From: an uncultured Pseudomonadales bacterium
GTDB lineage: Bacteria; Pseudomonadota; Gammaproteobacteria; Pseudomonadales; Porticoccaceae
Length of the DNA: 64,000 nucleotides
Reading direction: 5' to 3'
NCBI GenBank assembly: GCA_943788445.1
Contig: CALSQH010000006.1
Coordinates: 120,071-184,070 of the forward strand
Shown here: positions 50,726 through 59,045 of the stretch, piece by piece
How the letters are laid out: every line of letters starts with the position of its first letter
How positions within the stretch are numbered: the stretch's first letter is position 1
Notes under the pieces: model-generated
Seen by the model: the letters and a program-made list of their open reading frames with translations, nothing else
The model's database searches: none
Told to the model about the DNA's origin: nothing
Made by a program: the position numbers and the translations under genes

Positions 50726-51437
50726 GGCTTACAACCAAACGTCAGAAAACCGGTTTATCGCTATACCCAAGGCCTTGCCCAAGGGTATAGCGGTTGATTA
50801 CCCAGAAAGAGCCTTCAGCTTGTATCCCGTATAGAGCCCTCAGCTTGTATCCCATATAGAGCCTAGCTTGGTTGTCATTCCGACAGAGTGCAACGAGGAG
50901 GAATCTTGTTATTTTTCTGCTGTGCCGCCAATCTCGCCGATCAACACGAAGACTGGAAAGCGACAAGCTAGACAGATCGTATCAACTCTTCATATCACCT
51001 CAGAATCTACCCGTGCGCCGCTTAGAATAGCCTTTCCCACCTCGTTAGCCGGACACTGGATGCCTGGCTTATTTCCGGAAGCTTGAATTACGGGTTTATT
51101 CTGCTATTACTATAAAACCTAACGAACATACATTCGCGTACAGACCAAAGGAATGGTGATGACGACCTTGCGAAAATCCCTCTTTAAAGTGCTGTGAAAA
51201 CTACAATATCCCAGCTTGTTTCTATACCTCAACGACTCACCTCAAAAAAGTGCCCCGATAATAAAACCATGCACTTTGGTCTTGATAGTTTTTGGGATAT
51301 AAATCAATCAGTTAAAGAATATCGAAATGCCCCTGATAACATATTATAAGGGCGCCCCGATAATAATAATTATGAGGCCGATAGGCCTCATAACTTGACT
51401 CTAATAGGTAACTTGCCATCGATACCACTTTTTATCA
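50726..51437. repeat. gene-poor left flank of the island, with repeats and hairpins
   Basis: No convincing gene is seen. From left to right: an inverted repeat CGCTATACCC / GGGTATAGCG at 50759-50792; two tandem 25-bp units beginning AGAGCC(T/C)TCAGCTTGT at 50808-50857 plus a partial third; a copy of the dispersed repeat (TTGTCATTCCGACAGAG) at about 50872-50908; a direct repeat GCCCCGATAATAA at 51253 and 51354; and a perfect hairpin with arms TTATGAGGCC and GGCCTCATAA at 51370-51393. These look like an eroded junction between core DNA and the accessory island. Confidence 0.6.
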
Positions 51438-51823
51438 ATGACTGAAGATTACGATTCTAGACGTGTTGAGTATCTCGAAGGATGCTGCTCATATTTATAT
51501 TGGATTGGTGGTCTTCTTTCAGTAGCTTTATGGAAAAAGGCTCGTATGTCTTCGCGTGCTTGGTCCCCGTTGTTGCAGTTGCGCTTTCAATGGAAGTGTT
51601 GGGTTTGTATGATGACTGGCTATCGTTGGGTCAATTGCGATGGATGGCAAGTCTGCACGACATTATCAATACCTCTCTCTGGCCTGTAGTAATTACAATT
51701 TTGGTGCATATTCGCGCTATTAAAGAGTCACCTATAACAAGCATAGGCAGGCGGATGCTTCCATCCGTTGCTTTGGGCGTTAGGTGCCCTCAAGTTTTAT
51801 GTGGCAATCAATGCTACTCATAG
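51438..51823 (+). pseudogene. small membrane protein of an upstream cassette, probably frameshifted
   Basis: Two overlapping frames look partly real. The first (from ATG 51438) reads MTEDYDSRRVEYLEGCCSYL, then YWIGGLLSVALWKK. The second, from about 51530 in another frame, reads GSYVFACLVPVVAVALSMEV, LGLYDDWLSLGQLRWMASLH, then IINTSLWPVVITILVHIRAI. Joined, they would give a protein with three hydrophobic segments, so a single indel near 51530-51545 is likely. The second frame could also be a separate gene from ATG 51482 (113 residues), but its ribosome site touches the ATG. Its last residues (MLPSVALGVRCP) are encoded by the attC-like site, as is common in integron cassettes. Function unknown. 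Confidence 0.45.
51730..51785 (+). other. attC-like integron recombination site 1
   Basis: The site runs from ACCTATAACAAG (51730) to GGGCGTTAGGT (51785), 56 bp, close to the smallest known attC. The terminal box GTTAGGT (51779-51785) fits the R' consensus GTTRRRY. The inside folds back on itself: GCGGATG and CATCCG around CTTC, then GGCA and TGCT, with an unpaired base between the two helices as attC sites have. The left box is imperfect (CTATAAC rather than RYYYAAC) but resembles the TATAAC of Vibrio repeats. The cassette carrying the R-M genes would begin at the TT of this box (51780). Confidence 0.65.
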
Positions 51824-51845
51824 TCTGTAGATCCATAGTCATCAT
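51815..51845 (+). promoter_or_regulatory. C-box operator of the R-M controller protein
   Basis: The order is ACTCATAGTC (51816), a GT at 51827, then ATAGTCATCAT (51835-51845). It follows the layout I remember for the C.Esp1396I operator, where ACTTATAGTC, GT and ATAGTCAACAT occur with identical spacing. The half-sites are palindromic (ACTcatAGT). It lies 38 bp upstream of the C gene start at 51884, where controller proteins first activate and then repress their own C-R transcript. The match is from memory of one system, so it needs alignment. Confidence 0.75.
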
Positions 51846-51883
51846 ATTGGAACAATGTCCCTTCTTTCAAACTGTTCTGAATA

Positions 51884-52126
51884 ATGCCTAGATCCCCAAG
51901 TATTTCATTGCGCTCCAATCTTGCTGAGAATATCCGTGCTTTTCGAAAGTCGCATGGCATATCACAGGAAGAGTTAGCCGATATGTGCGAATTACATCGT
52001 ACTTATATTGGTTCAATTGAACGAGAAGAGCGTAATGTTACTTTAAGTACTTTAGAAGTACTTGCTGAATCTCTTGGAGTGAGCGTCACGGAATTGCTTA
52101 CAACGAGAACTAATAGTGACAAATAA
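51884..52126 (+). CDS. R-M controller (C) protein
   Basis: The 80-residue protein is a single XRE-type helix-turn-helix: LRSNLAENIRAFRKSHGISQ, EELADMCELHRTYIGSIERE, ERNVTLSTLEVLAESLGVSV. The REERNVTL... stretch is typical of C proteins of type II R-M systems. They bind C-boxes to time endonuclease expression after the methylase. No Shine-Dalgarno precedes the ATG, which suits the leaderless transcripts reported for several C genes. A C-box-like operator sits 38 bp upstream. The end overlaps the nuclease start by 11 bases. Confidence 0.9.
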   Translation: MPRSPSISLRSNLAENIRAFRKSHGISQEELADMCELHRTYIGSIEREERNVTLSTLEVLAESLGVSVTELLTTRTNSDK

Positions 52127-53156
52127 AAAACCAGTTGATTTTAAATTATCCATCGAAGCTTCTGGTTTTGACATTTATTCACCAATCGAAGTTGGCGATG
52201 CCAGCCTTTGGATTCCAACTATACAACTAGAAGCCTTATTAAGAGATGGTTTAATTGGGCATAATTTGGCTGGCTTAGCGTTAAGAACTAGATCCAAGGT
52301 CGTTAAGCAGGCAGTTTGCACAGCTCTTGGGTATCCAGCTCCTAATTCTTTTAAAAAAACTCAACCACGTTTTTTTGGACAGCAGCTAGACGTCTACACA
52401 CAAAAATCCAGGAATTTACAAATTTGGAATGAAGAGCTTTCACCGACAAGAAGGTATGCTCTAATTCAAATATCTCAGCAGGATATTATCACCGAAGTTA
52501 GAGTGGTTAATGGTCAAGAGTTAGCAAACTTAGACACCACGGGAACAATAACTACAAAATATCAAGCAGGCCTCGTCACTGGCGACGAAAGTCATGAGTT
52601 GATTTCAAATTTTGATACACCAGAGTTTTTCCCATTTTTGAACTCGAATGCAGTTCTTTCAGGTGCTATTAACCCAATAAGTGAACCCCAGCCAAATTCA
52701 TTGTTGCCAATTCAGGAAATATTCAATCGCTTATCTCCACTTGTAGGTTGCCAGTTTGCCGACCCCGGCATTGATCAGGAGCGCAATCGCGGTGAAGGAC
52801 TGCACCGTCTGGTTTGTGAGTATTTAGGTTATAGTAGCTATGAAGATAAAGGCCAGTTCCCAGATATTCGCCATCAATTGCTAGAAGTGAAACTACAAAC
52901 ATCGCCGACAATAGATCTGGGGTTAGTTCTACCAAGTAGTGCAGAGAATGTAGATGTTCAGCAACTGGGAGGTTACCACCCAAAGCACCGCGACACTCGT
53001 TACGTTGTTTTCTATGCCAATACTGATGGTAGGGTTGTTACGCTGACCCATGTGTATGTATGTACAGGCGCTGACTTCTTTACTAGATTTAGGCAATTCG
53101 AAGGTAAGGTGAGTAATGGGAAAATTCAAATTCCATTACCTAGTAAATTCTTTTGA
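52116..53156 (+). CDS. type II restriction endonuclease (PD-(D/E)XK)
   Basis: The 346-residue protein begins at a GTG (52116), 11 bases before the end of the C gene. The nuclease motif is visible at residues 249-259: Pro-Asp250, then Glu257-Val-Lys259 in FPDIRHQLLEVKLQ. Preceding it are LHRLVCEYLGYSSYEDKGQ and, after it, SPTIDLGLVLPSS and GYHPKHRDTRYVVFYAN. I cannot assign the enzyme family or recognition sequence. It pairs with the convergent methyltransferase, whose 3' end overlaps it by 21 bp. The sequence is AT-rich compared with the core genes, a sign of transfer. Confidence 0.85.
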   Translation: MTNKKPVDFKLSIEASGFDIYSPIEVGDASLWIPTIQLEALLRDGLIGHNLAGLALRTRSKVVKQAVCTALGYPAPNSFKKTQPRFFGQQLDVYTQKSRNLQIWNEELSPTRRYALIQISQQDIITEVRVVNGQELANLDTTGTITTKYQAGLVTGDESHELISNFDTPEFFPFLNSNAVLSGAINPISEPQPNSLLPIQEIFNRLSPLVGCQFADPGIDQERNRGEGLHRLVCEYLGYSSYEDKGQFPDIRHQLLEVKLQTSPTIDLGLVLPSSAENVDVQQLGGYHPKHRDTRYVVFYANTDGRVVTLTHVYVCTGADFFTRFRQFEGKVSNGKIQIPLPSKFF

Positions 53157-54881
53157 GTCAAAGCCGAATGCTTTCCAAATAAGAGCCTCAAGTTCAGAGC
53201 CTAGCTTGTCTGCTTCCGCTGATGGTGTTTTTTCGTAAATAAATTTTGCTAAGTCTATAATCGCAATAGACTCAGTTAAATCTGGATTGGGTAGCGGGAA
53301 CTGATTTACATATTGTGTAATAAACCTTCTTTTCCCCGCGTAAAGCTTGTTGTTAAAGTTATGGTCGTAAAAAACTTCGATGAATGATGAGTTTGCCACA
53401 GCAAGTGCCAGCCACAAAAGGTCCTGTTCGCTTTCATTTTTACATTGAAGCCAATAGCATTCCCCGTTTACCACCCCGCCACTTGTATCCATCCAAAACA
53501 TAGGTTTTTCTGAAATATCTGGAAATACTAACTTTGGTAACGACCATGCAGCTGGGTCATGAGGCACCCAGAGTTCATACCAGTTACGACCTGCATCGAT
53601 GAGATATTTTCTACTTTCTAGCTTTTCTTTATGCTGTTCTAAATAACGAGCTGATTTTGGATATAGGTCTATATCCACCGCAGAGCGCCCGTTTGCGGTG
53701 GTTTCATGAGGATAAAGTATCTCTTTTCGATGCTTTGGGTTTTCAGGGAGTTGTGCCTTAAAGCGTTGAGCATATTTTCTGGTAATAAGTGGTTTCAATA
53801 GCTCAGGCCTTCCAGTTGGAAGTTCGTTCCAGTCGCTACGTAAGAAAATTTTATCCGCTGTTGATTTCACGCCCACACGTATCTTTCCAATACGGCTAAA
53901 CCTATCCCATGTGTGTGCTTTAACTGTATCAAGCCATTGATCAGTTTGCTTTGTAGCTATTCTCCAAACACTTTCTAGAGTTTCACCACTAGCTAATGTG
54001 CCTCTACGAACTCTGAAAAACCTACCATCAGGAACTTCTGTAACAGTATCGTCTTTCTCAGTTAAAGCATCTAGAGCATCTAGAGATTTAGTGGTGGGCT
54101 CATCTTTGGTTTCATAAATTGATGTAAACAAAATTTTATCAGCTGTGATGCCTTTACTAGGATTACCAGTGGCAACAAAAACAGACGGAAGAACAGCAGC
54201 ATCAAATAGCTTCGTATCACCTAAATCCCAAATGCTTAGTAAATTGAAACGAGTAAGCATTTCTCTACGAACATCTTGACCTGATTTTGTAGTCATGAAT
54301 CGGTTTGAAGTGATTACGCCAGTAACCCCATTGCTATCAAGGACTCTGGATATACCCAAAATAAAAGGATAGTAGAGGTCTACTCGCCCACTAAGGTTAA
54401 AACTTTTAGCGATGTTTTGTGACTGTTCAGCACCCATTACTTGAGTTCGTACGTATGGAGGGTTGGCAATGACTAGATTAAACGGTTCAGCCTGCTCGTT
54501 TAATGAAAAAAGATCATCACCGCCTTGCAAGTTAAGAGTGTGTTGGAGAAAATCCTTCTGTTCTAGTTGTATATCTAAATCAGGATATTTAGCGTGCAGC
54601 CTGCTGATTGCGTTTTTAATAGCATCAGGATCAGTGTCAAAGCCACGAACTACTATCCGTTTTCTCGCGCGCGACGGTACGTTTAGTATTAAAGCATCAA
54701 GTAGTTCGCCATCACCACATGCAGGATCTAGCACCCTTATATCGCCTGTTTTTGGTATGTTAAATACACTTAGTATTTGTTTGGCTACGAAATCTGCAAG
54801 TAATTTAGGAGTGTAAGTCGAACCATCTAATTTCTGTTTGTCAACATCAGTGTACCTCACGATATTGGGTTTACTTGCCAT
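53136..54881 (-). CDS. DNA N6-adenine methyltransferase of the R-M system
   Basis: I choose the ATG at 54881 (MASKPNIVRYTDVDKQKLDG) giving 581 residues; the frame continues upstream but the extra residues look random. Motif order is that of gamma-class (M.TaqI-like) enzymes: motif X STYTPKLLADFV near residue 22, motif I RVLDPACGDGELLDAL near 49, motif IV VIANPPYVRTQ near 137, then a long C-terminal target recognition domain with LKPLITRKYAQRFKAQ, ELWVPHDPAAWSLPKLVFPD and FNNKLYAGKRRFITQYV. NPPY indicates adenine-N6 methylation. It protects the host from the neighbouring nuclease, with which it overlaps by 21 bp tail to tail. Confidence 0.9.
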   Translation of the reverse strand: MASKPNIVRYTDVDKQKLDGSTYTPKLLADFVAKQILSVFNIPKTGDIRVLDPACGDGELLDALILNVPSRARKRIVVRGFDTDPDAIKNAISRLHAKYPDLDIQLEQKDFLQHTLNLQGGDDLFSLNEQAEPFNLVIANPPYVRTQVMGAEQSQNIAKSFNLSGRVDLYYPFILGISRVLDSNGVTGVITSNRFMTTKSGQDVRREMLTRFNLLSIWDLGDTKLFDAAVLPSVFVATGNPSKGITADKILFTSIYETKDEPTTKSLDALDALTEKDDTVTEVPDGRFFRVRRGTLASGETLESVWRIATKQTDQWLDTVKAHTWDRFSRIGKIRVGVKSTADKIFLRSDWNELPTGRPELLKPLITRKYAQRFKAQLPENPKHRKEILYPHETTANGRSAVDIDLYPKSARYLEQHKEKLESRKYLIDAGRNWYELWVPHDPAAWSLPKLVFPDISEKPMFWMDTSGGVVNGECYWLQCKNESEQDLLWLALAVANSSFIEVFYDHNFNNKLYAGKRRFITQYVNQFPLPNPDLTESIAIIDLAKFIYEKTPSAEADKLGSELEALIWKAFGFDSKEFTR

Positions 54882-54955
54882 GCTTGCGCCTATAGAATTG
54901 ATACTTATAGTCATCATTATACTGTTCATTAAAGAGTTTTGAAAGCACCAAATGC

Positions 54956-55033
54956 ACCTAACAAGGCAAATCAAGCGGATGTCAAAACCGCCGCTTCGTT
55001 CTGACTTTACCACCGGTATTTGCGGTGTTATAC
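54956..55033 (+). other. attC-like integron recombination site 2
   Basis: The 78-bp site starts ACCTAACAAGGC (54956, an exact RYYYAAC box) and ends TGCGGTGTTATAC (GTTATAC, one base off GTTRRRY). Its arms pair: AACA..GCAAAT with ATTTGC..TGTT, and GTCAAAAC with GTTCTGAC around the tip. ACCTAAC is the exact complement of GTTAGGT in site 1. That is the signature left when a cassette with these two ends is inserted, since the right half of an attC comes from the next cassette. Confidence 0.75.
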
Positions 55034-55126
55034 CCAAAGAAAGTTACAAATAAGCTAATACTTACAATTCTAATAACGTTGATGCTTTCAGGCTGTGAGA
55101 CCTTTTATGGGATTAATCGTACGTAA
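55025..55126 (+). CDS. short lipoprotein-like ORF in the next cassette (remnant)
   Basis: A GTG at 55025, inside the end box of attC-like site 2, opens a 33-codon frame: MLYPKKVTNKLILTILITLM then LSGCETFYGINRT. It has a basic start, a hydrophobic core and a lipobox-like LSGC, so it resembles a lipoprotein signal peptide with ten residues after it. Cassette genes commonly start at this spot. It is too short for a working lipoprotein, so it may be the truncated start of a lost gene. No third attC is found before fadB. Confidence 0.35.
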   Translation: MLYPKKVTNKLILTILITLMLSGCETFYGINRT

Positions 55127-55157
55127 AATCCATTTTCCCCAGTGCCAAAAATGGATT
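55127..55157 (+). terminator. AT-rich hairpin followed by T-run
   Basis: Perfect 10-base arms, AATCCATTTT (55127) and AAAATGGATT (55148-55157), surround an 11-base loop and are followed by GTTTTTT. It is a possible terminator for a plus-strand transcript leaving the cassette island. Confidence 0.55.
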
Positions 55158-55300
55158 GTTTTTTGGCTGTAACAAATTCAATAGAAAATGTTAGTAATAT
55201 GCCCTATGGCACTGCGGATGGCAGCCGCCCACTAAACCAAAGGCAGCATAAGTAGAAAATTCAAATAGTCCTTGGAGGTGTCCTTGCGATCGGTCCTATG

Positions 55301-55341
55301 GGCTCAGTATTTTTAGGAGATCTAAAAATACTGAGCCTTTT
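55301..55341. terminator. perfect 16-bp stem-loop before fadB
   Basis: GGCTCAGTATTTTTAG (55301-55316) and its exact complement (55322-55337) flank a GAGAT loop. Four Ts follow on the plus strand. It lies 27 bases from the fadB stop on the other strand and probably insulates fadB from the island. The rest of the 55127-55363 interval holds nothing I can support. Confidence 0.65.
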
Positions 55342-55363
55342 AAATACACTATTCAGTAACTAT

Positions 55364-57517
55364 CTAATAAAAAGTATCACCACCGGCAGCCATTGCGCGG
55401 AGCTTTTCAGTAGGTCGATAAAGTTCACTCAGATGTGTGTATTTATCGGCGCGGTCTACAATCGACTGCAAGCCCTGCTCGTCCATCCAGCGGCAGATGC
55501 CTCCGTGAAAAACGGGGAAGCCAACTCCGTAAATTAGCGACATGTCTGCTTCGGCGGGCGAGGCTACTATGCCCTCTTCCAGACAATGAACCATTTCCAT
55601 GGCCATGGCGATCATCAGGCGATCCGTAATCTCCTGTTTATCGCGCATTTGCGCTTGACCAAACTGCGCTTCAAACATGGCAATTACATCAGGATCAACT
55701 AGCTTGGCAGGCTTACCCTTTTCATTGAGCTCATATTTGTAATAGCCAAGTCCATTTTTCTGACCCAGACGGCCAGCCTTAAAGATAATATCTGTCGGCC
55801 AGTTGTCGCCCTTGCTAAAGCGTTCCGGCAAACCATTAGTCAGCACTGGGTAACAGTGATTAATGGTATCTATGCCGACCACGTCCATCAGATAGGCGGG
55901 TCCCATAGGCAGACCCCAGGCTTCCATAACTTTATCGATCTGTTGGAAATCTGCTCCTTCAGCAAGCATCATTTCGAGACCAGATAACAGCGCGAAAAGA
56001 ACTCGGTTGACTAAAAAGCCCGGGCAATCATTAACCACAATAGGTTTCTTGCCCAGTGCCAAGGCATAGGCACTCACTGCGGCTATGGTTGCATCAGAGG
56101 TTTTGTCACCACGAATAATCTCCACCAATGGCATGGCGTGCACCGGGTTAAAAAAGTGCATACCACAGAAATTTTCAGGGCGTTGTAATGACTCAGCCAG
56201 ACGATTTATTGAGATGGTCGATGTGTTTGATGTGATAAAGGCAGTATCGGAAACTAACGATTCTACAGCTGGCAATACCTGCTTTTTAACCGCCTCTAAC
56301 TCAACCACTGCCTCAACGATCATATCAGCCTGAGCAATAGCTGCATCATTTAGTGTCGGTGTTATAGAGGCAAGAATCTGAGCCGCTTTTTCTTCACTTA
56401 GCTTGCCCCGTGAAACTCGCTTGCCGAGCAATTTATTGGCTTCCTCAATACCCAAATCAAGAGCGCCCTGGTTGATATCTTTCATGACCACTGGCAAGCG
56501 CCTAATGGCATTTTGATAGGCAATGCCGCCACCCATAATCCCGGCACCAATCACTGCTGGGGCTTTTACCGGGGTGAAATTTTCGCCCAATGCGCGACTG
56601 CGATTTTTGGCTAACTTAACAATAGTTTGGTCGCTTAAAAACAACCCTACCAAGGCGCGCGCCTGTGGTGTTCTGGTCACCTCGTAAAAAGCTTCGTTCT
56701 CTAACCTTATAGCCTCACCACGCCCTAAAGTCGCACCACTGCAGATCAGCTCGACCGCTTTTAGAGGGGCCGGAAAATAGTTGCCAACTTTACTAATAAT
56801 TGCTGCGCGAAAATTTTCACCTGTAGCTTGCAGTTCAGCTTCAGAGAGTTCAATGGGTGATGTTTTTTGTTGTCGACGAGCCTGATAGTCACGGCTACCA
56901 TCGGCCAGTTCAGCAAGCATTTTTAATGACTCATCGCGTAATTGCTCTGGCTCTACGACCGCATCAACCGCACCGGCATTAAGTGCCATCTCGGGTTTTT
57001 GCTGATCACCTGAAGATATCCAATGGATACCGACAAACATTCCCGCAAGCCTTGGCAGACGAACTGACCCACCCCAGCCAGGCAGAATGCCGAGTTTAGT
57101 TTCCGGAAGTCCAACCGCGGCTTTAGACGAGATAACCCGGCAGTCACAGGCCAGACAGATTTCAAAACCACCGCCTAGTGCAAAGCCATTAATCGCTGCC
57201 ACTGTGGGGTAAGGAAGATCTTCAATGTCGGAAAACAGTCCGTTCACAAACTGCGATGCATGGATAAAAACTTCTTTGCTGTCTGCAAACATCTCTTTAA
57301 ATTCAGTAATATCTGCACCCACGACAAAGACAGATTTACTGCTGGTCAGTAATAGACCTTTAACATCAGAATTGGCTTTAAGAAGATCAACCGCTTCTCT
57401 GAGCTCAGCGAGTGTTTGCCGATTAAATTTATTAACCGAGCCACTCTGACTATTGAAATTAAGCTCTACAAAACCATTTTCTAACTGTGCAAGCGCAAGC
57501 GTTTTTCCCTGATACAT
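55364..57517 (-). CDS. fadB: fatty acid oxidation complex alpha subunit FadB
   Basis: The 717-residue multifunctional protein carries enoyl-CoA hydratase (about residues 1-190: AAINGFALGGGFEICLACD, GLPETKLGILPGWGGSVRLP) and 3-hydroxyacyl-CoA dehydrogenase (about 310-715: PAVIGAGIMGGGIAYQNAIR, CGMHFFNPVHAMPLVEIIRG with the catalytic His). Length equals Pseudomonas FadB. Normally fadA (thiolase) follows directly in an operon, but here only the cassette island and no thiolase gene follow. Its dehydrogenase partners would feed the ETF system at 8-12 kb. It is divergent from the PLP decarboxylase. Confidence 0.95.
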   Translation of the reverse strand: MYQGKTLALAQLENGFVELNFNSQSGSVNKFNRQTLAELREAVDLLKANSDVKGLLLTSSKSVFVVGADITEFKEMFADSKEVFIHASQFVNGLFSDIEDLPYPTVAAINGFALGGGFEICLACDCRVISSKAAVGLPETKLGILPGWGGSVRLPRLAGMFVGIHWISSGDQQKPEMALNAGAVDAVVEPEQLRDESLKMLAELADGSRDYQARRQQKTSPIELSEAELQATGENFRAAIISKVGNYFPAPLKAVELICSGATLGRGEAIRLENEAFYEVTRTPQARALVGLFLSDQTIVKLAKNRSRALGENFTPVKAPAVIGAGIMGGGIAYQNAIRRLPVVMKDINQGALDLGIEEANKLLGKRVSRGKLSEEKAAQILASITPTLNDAAIAQADMIVEAVVELEAVKKQVLPAVESLVSDTAFITSNTSTISINRLAESLQRPENFCGMHFFNPVHAMPLVEIIRGDKTSDATIAAVSAYALALGKKPIVVNDCPGFLVNRVLFALLSGLEMMLAEGADFQQIDKVMEAWGLPMGPAYLMDVVGIDTINHCYPVLTNGLPERFSKGDNWPTDIIFKAGRLGQKNGLGYYKYELNEKGKPAKLVDPDVIAMFEAQFGQAQMRDKQEITDRLMIAMAMEMVHCLEEGIVASPAEADMSLIYGVGFPVFHGGICRWMDEQGLQSIVDRADKYTHLSELYRPTEKLRAMAAGGDTFY

Positions 57518-57635
57518 AGCGGTGAATTTCCCTGATGTAGTAAATTTGATGACAGTTATTCTATCTTGGTTAAAAGCATAGTCTATGTTTTACTGCGACC
57601 AATCGTTTCTGCTTATTGGCCTTGGAAATAGCACT

Positions 57636-59045
57636 ATGAATCTACGTGAAAAAATGCATTGGGAACAACAACAGAAAGCACTTTTTGAGCAGGCTCAAGG
57701 CTATGCCTTCGATTATGCCGATGACGCATTAGAGCGCAACGTATTCCCCACAGATCAGGCCATTAGTGACCTCGACGCATTTGTTGAAGATCTACCCAAC
57801 GAGATGGGCGATGCCAAGACAATCCTCGAACAGCTGCATCAATACGGCTCACCTGCGTCGGTATCACAGACCGGTGGACGCTATTTTGGATTTGTTAATG
57901 GCGGTATTCTTCCCGTTACTCTGGCGACAAAATGGCTAACAGATTTCTGGGATCAAAATACCGCTCTACAGGTTATGTCGCCGATCACTGCAAAACTTGA
58001 AGAGATTTGCGAGCAATGGCTAAAACAATTATTTGACCTTCCCGACTCTACAGTGGCCGGTTTTGTTAGCGGTACTTCCTCGGCAATATTCTGTGGCCTA
58101 GCCGCTGCCCGCTACCGCATCTACAAAAACCATCAATGGGACTTTAATCAGCAGGGCCATAATGGCGCACCGCCGATCCGAATTATTGCCAGCCGTCACA
58201 CCCATGGCGCTGTGGTCAAAGCTATCGCCCTACTAGGGTTTGGTATAGATAATATTGAATGGGTTGAGGCTGACGATCAGGGGCGTATTATTCCGGAAAA
58301 TATGCCCGATCTAGATAGTAGCTGTATCGTTTTACTTCAAGCTGGCAATGTGAATTCTGGCTCGTTTGACCCCTTTGATGAAATCTGTGACCGGGCGAAT
58401 GCTGTTGACGCTTGGGTACATATAGATGGTGCCTTTGGTCTCTGGGCCGGCGGTACAGAGCGCCTAAAACACCTCACCCAAGGCATGCATAAAGCCCACT
58501 CCTGGTCTGTGGATGGCCATAAAACCCTAAATACACCCTACGATAGCGGCATCTTGCTATGTTGTGACAAAGAGGCCTTGGTATCTGCCCTTCAAGCAAC
58601 GGGCGCTTACTTGACCTCCTGCTACGGTGAAAGCCGTGACGGTATGCTCTACACACCGGAGATGTCGCGTCGTGCTCGAGCGATAGAGTTATGGGCGGCA
58701 CTAAAATATCTCGGTCGCAGCGGTGTCGATGAGTTGGTTGTTGGTCTGCATCAGCGAGCGGTTGAATTTGCCGACCAGTTGAGAGACGCCAACTTCGATA
58801 TTCTTAATGATGTGGTGTTTAATCAGGTGATTGTTGCGCCCAGTTCTGATGACGAAGTTACCCAGCAGATAATGGAAGCTATTCAACAGTCCGGCGAATG
58901 CTGGGTGGGTGGTTCTCTTTGGAACGGCAAAAAGGTTATTCGAATAAGTGTCTGTTCTTGGGTTACTTCGCCAGAGGACATTAGTCGTTCGGTACAGGCC
59001 TTTATCAAGGCCCGAGATTCAATTATTACGGCTTCTGAAAAATAA
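57636..59045 (+). CDS. PLP-dependent decarboxylase-family protein
   Basis: I start at the ATG at 57636 (MNLREKMHWEQQQKALFEQA, with GGAA upstream) for 469 residues. It belongs to the group II decarboxylase fold (glutamate/aromatic L-amino acid type, PF00282). The cofactor Lys is in SVDGHKTLNTPYDSGILLC, with HIDGAFGLWAGG upstream giving the Asp that contacts the pyridine ring. Another landmark is GFVSGTSSAIFCGLAAARYR. Related proteins are often called aspartate aminotransferase family proteins; the substrate is not known. Its end overlaps the convergent methyltransferase by 20 bp. Confidence 0.85.
   Translation: MNLREKMHWEQQQKALFEQAQGYAFDYADDALERNVFPTDQAISDLDAFVEDLPNEMGDAKTILEQLHQYGSPASVSQTGGRYFGFVNGGILPVTLATKWLTDFWDQNTALQVMSPITAKLEEICEQWLKQLFDLPDSTVAGFVSGTSSAIFCGLAAARYRIYKNHQWDFNQQGHNGAPPIRIIASRHTHGAVVKAIALLGFGIDNIEWVEADDQGRIIPENMPDLDSSCIVLLQAGNVNSGSFDPFDEICDRANAVDAWVHIDGAFGLWAGGTERLKHLTQGMHKAHSWSVDGHKTLNTPYDSGILLCCDKEALVSALQATGAYLTSCYGESRDGMLYTPEMSRRARAIELWAALKYLGRSGVDELVVGLHQRAVEFADQLRDANFDILNDVVFNQVIVAPSSDDEVTQQIMEAIQQSGECWVGGSLWNGKKVIRISVCSWVTSPEDISRSVQAFIKARDSIITASEK

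Larger units (their letters stand above)
51780..55027. mobile_element. putative integron cassette carrying a type II R-M system
   Basis: The cassette is bounded by the cut points of attC-like site 1 (within GTTAGGT at 51779) and site 2 (ends at 55033). Excised and circularised, its own attC would join ACCTAAC (54956) to GTTAGGT, exact complements. It holds three genes, controller, nuclease and methyltransferase, in about 3.25 kb, which is large for a cassette. The methyltransferase is on the opposite strand. No integron integrase is in the window, so this is an attC cluster without integrase or a degraded integron remnant. Confidence 0.65.

Noticed and set aside
51044..51050. GTTAGCC as an attC end box
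   Set aside because: It does not match GTTRRRY and no upstream partner box was found.
51117..51123. Lone ACCTAAC box as another attC end
   Set aside because: No GTTRRRY partner with pairing arms lies within 150 bp on either strand.
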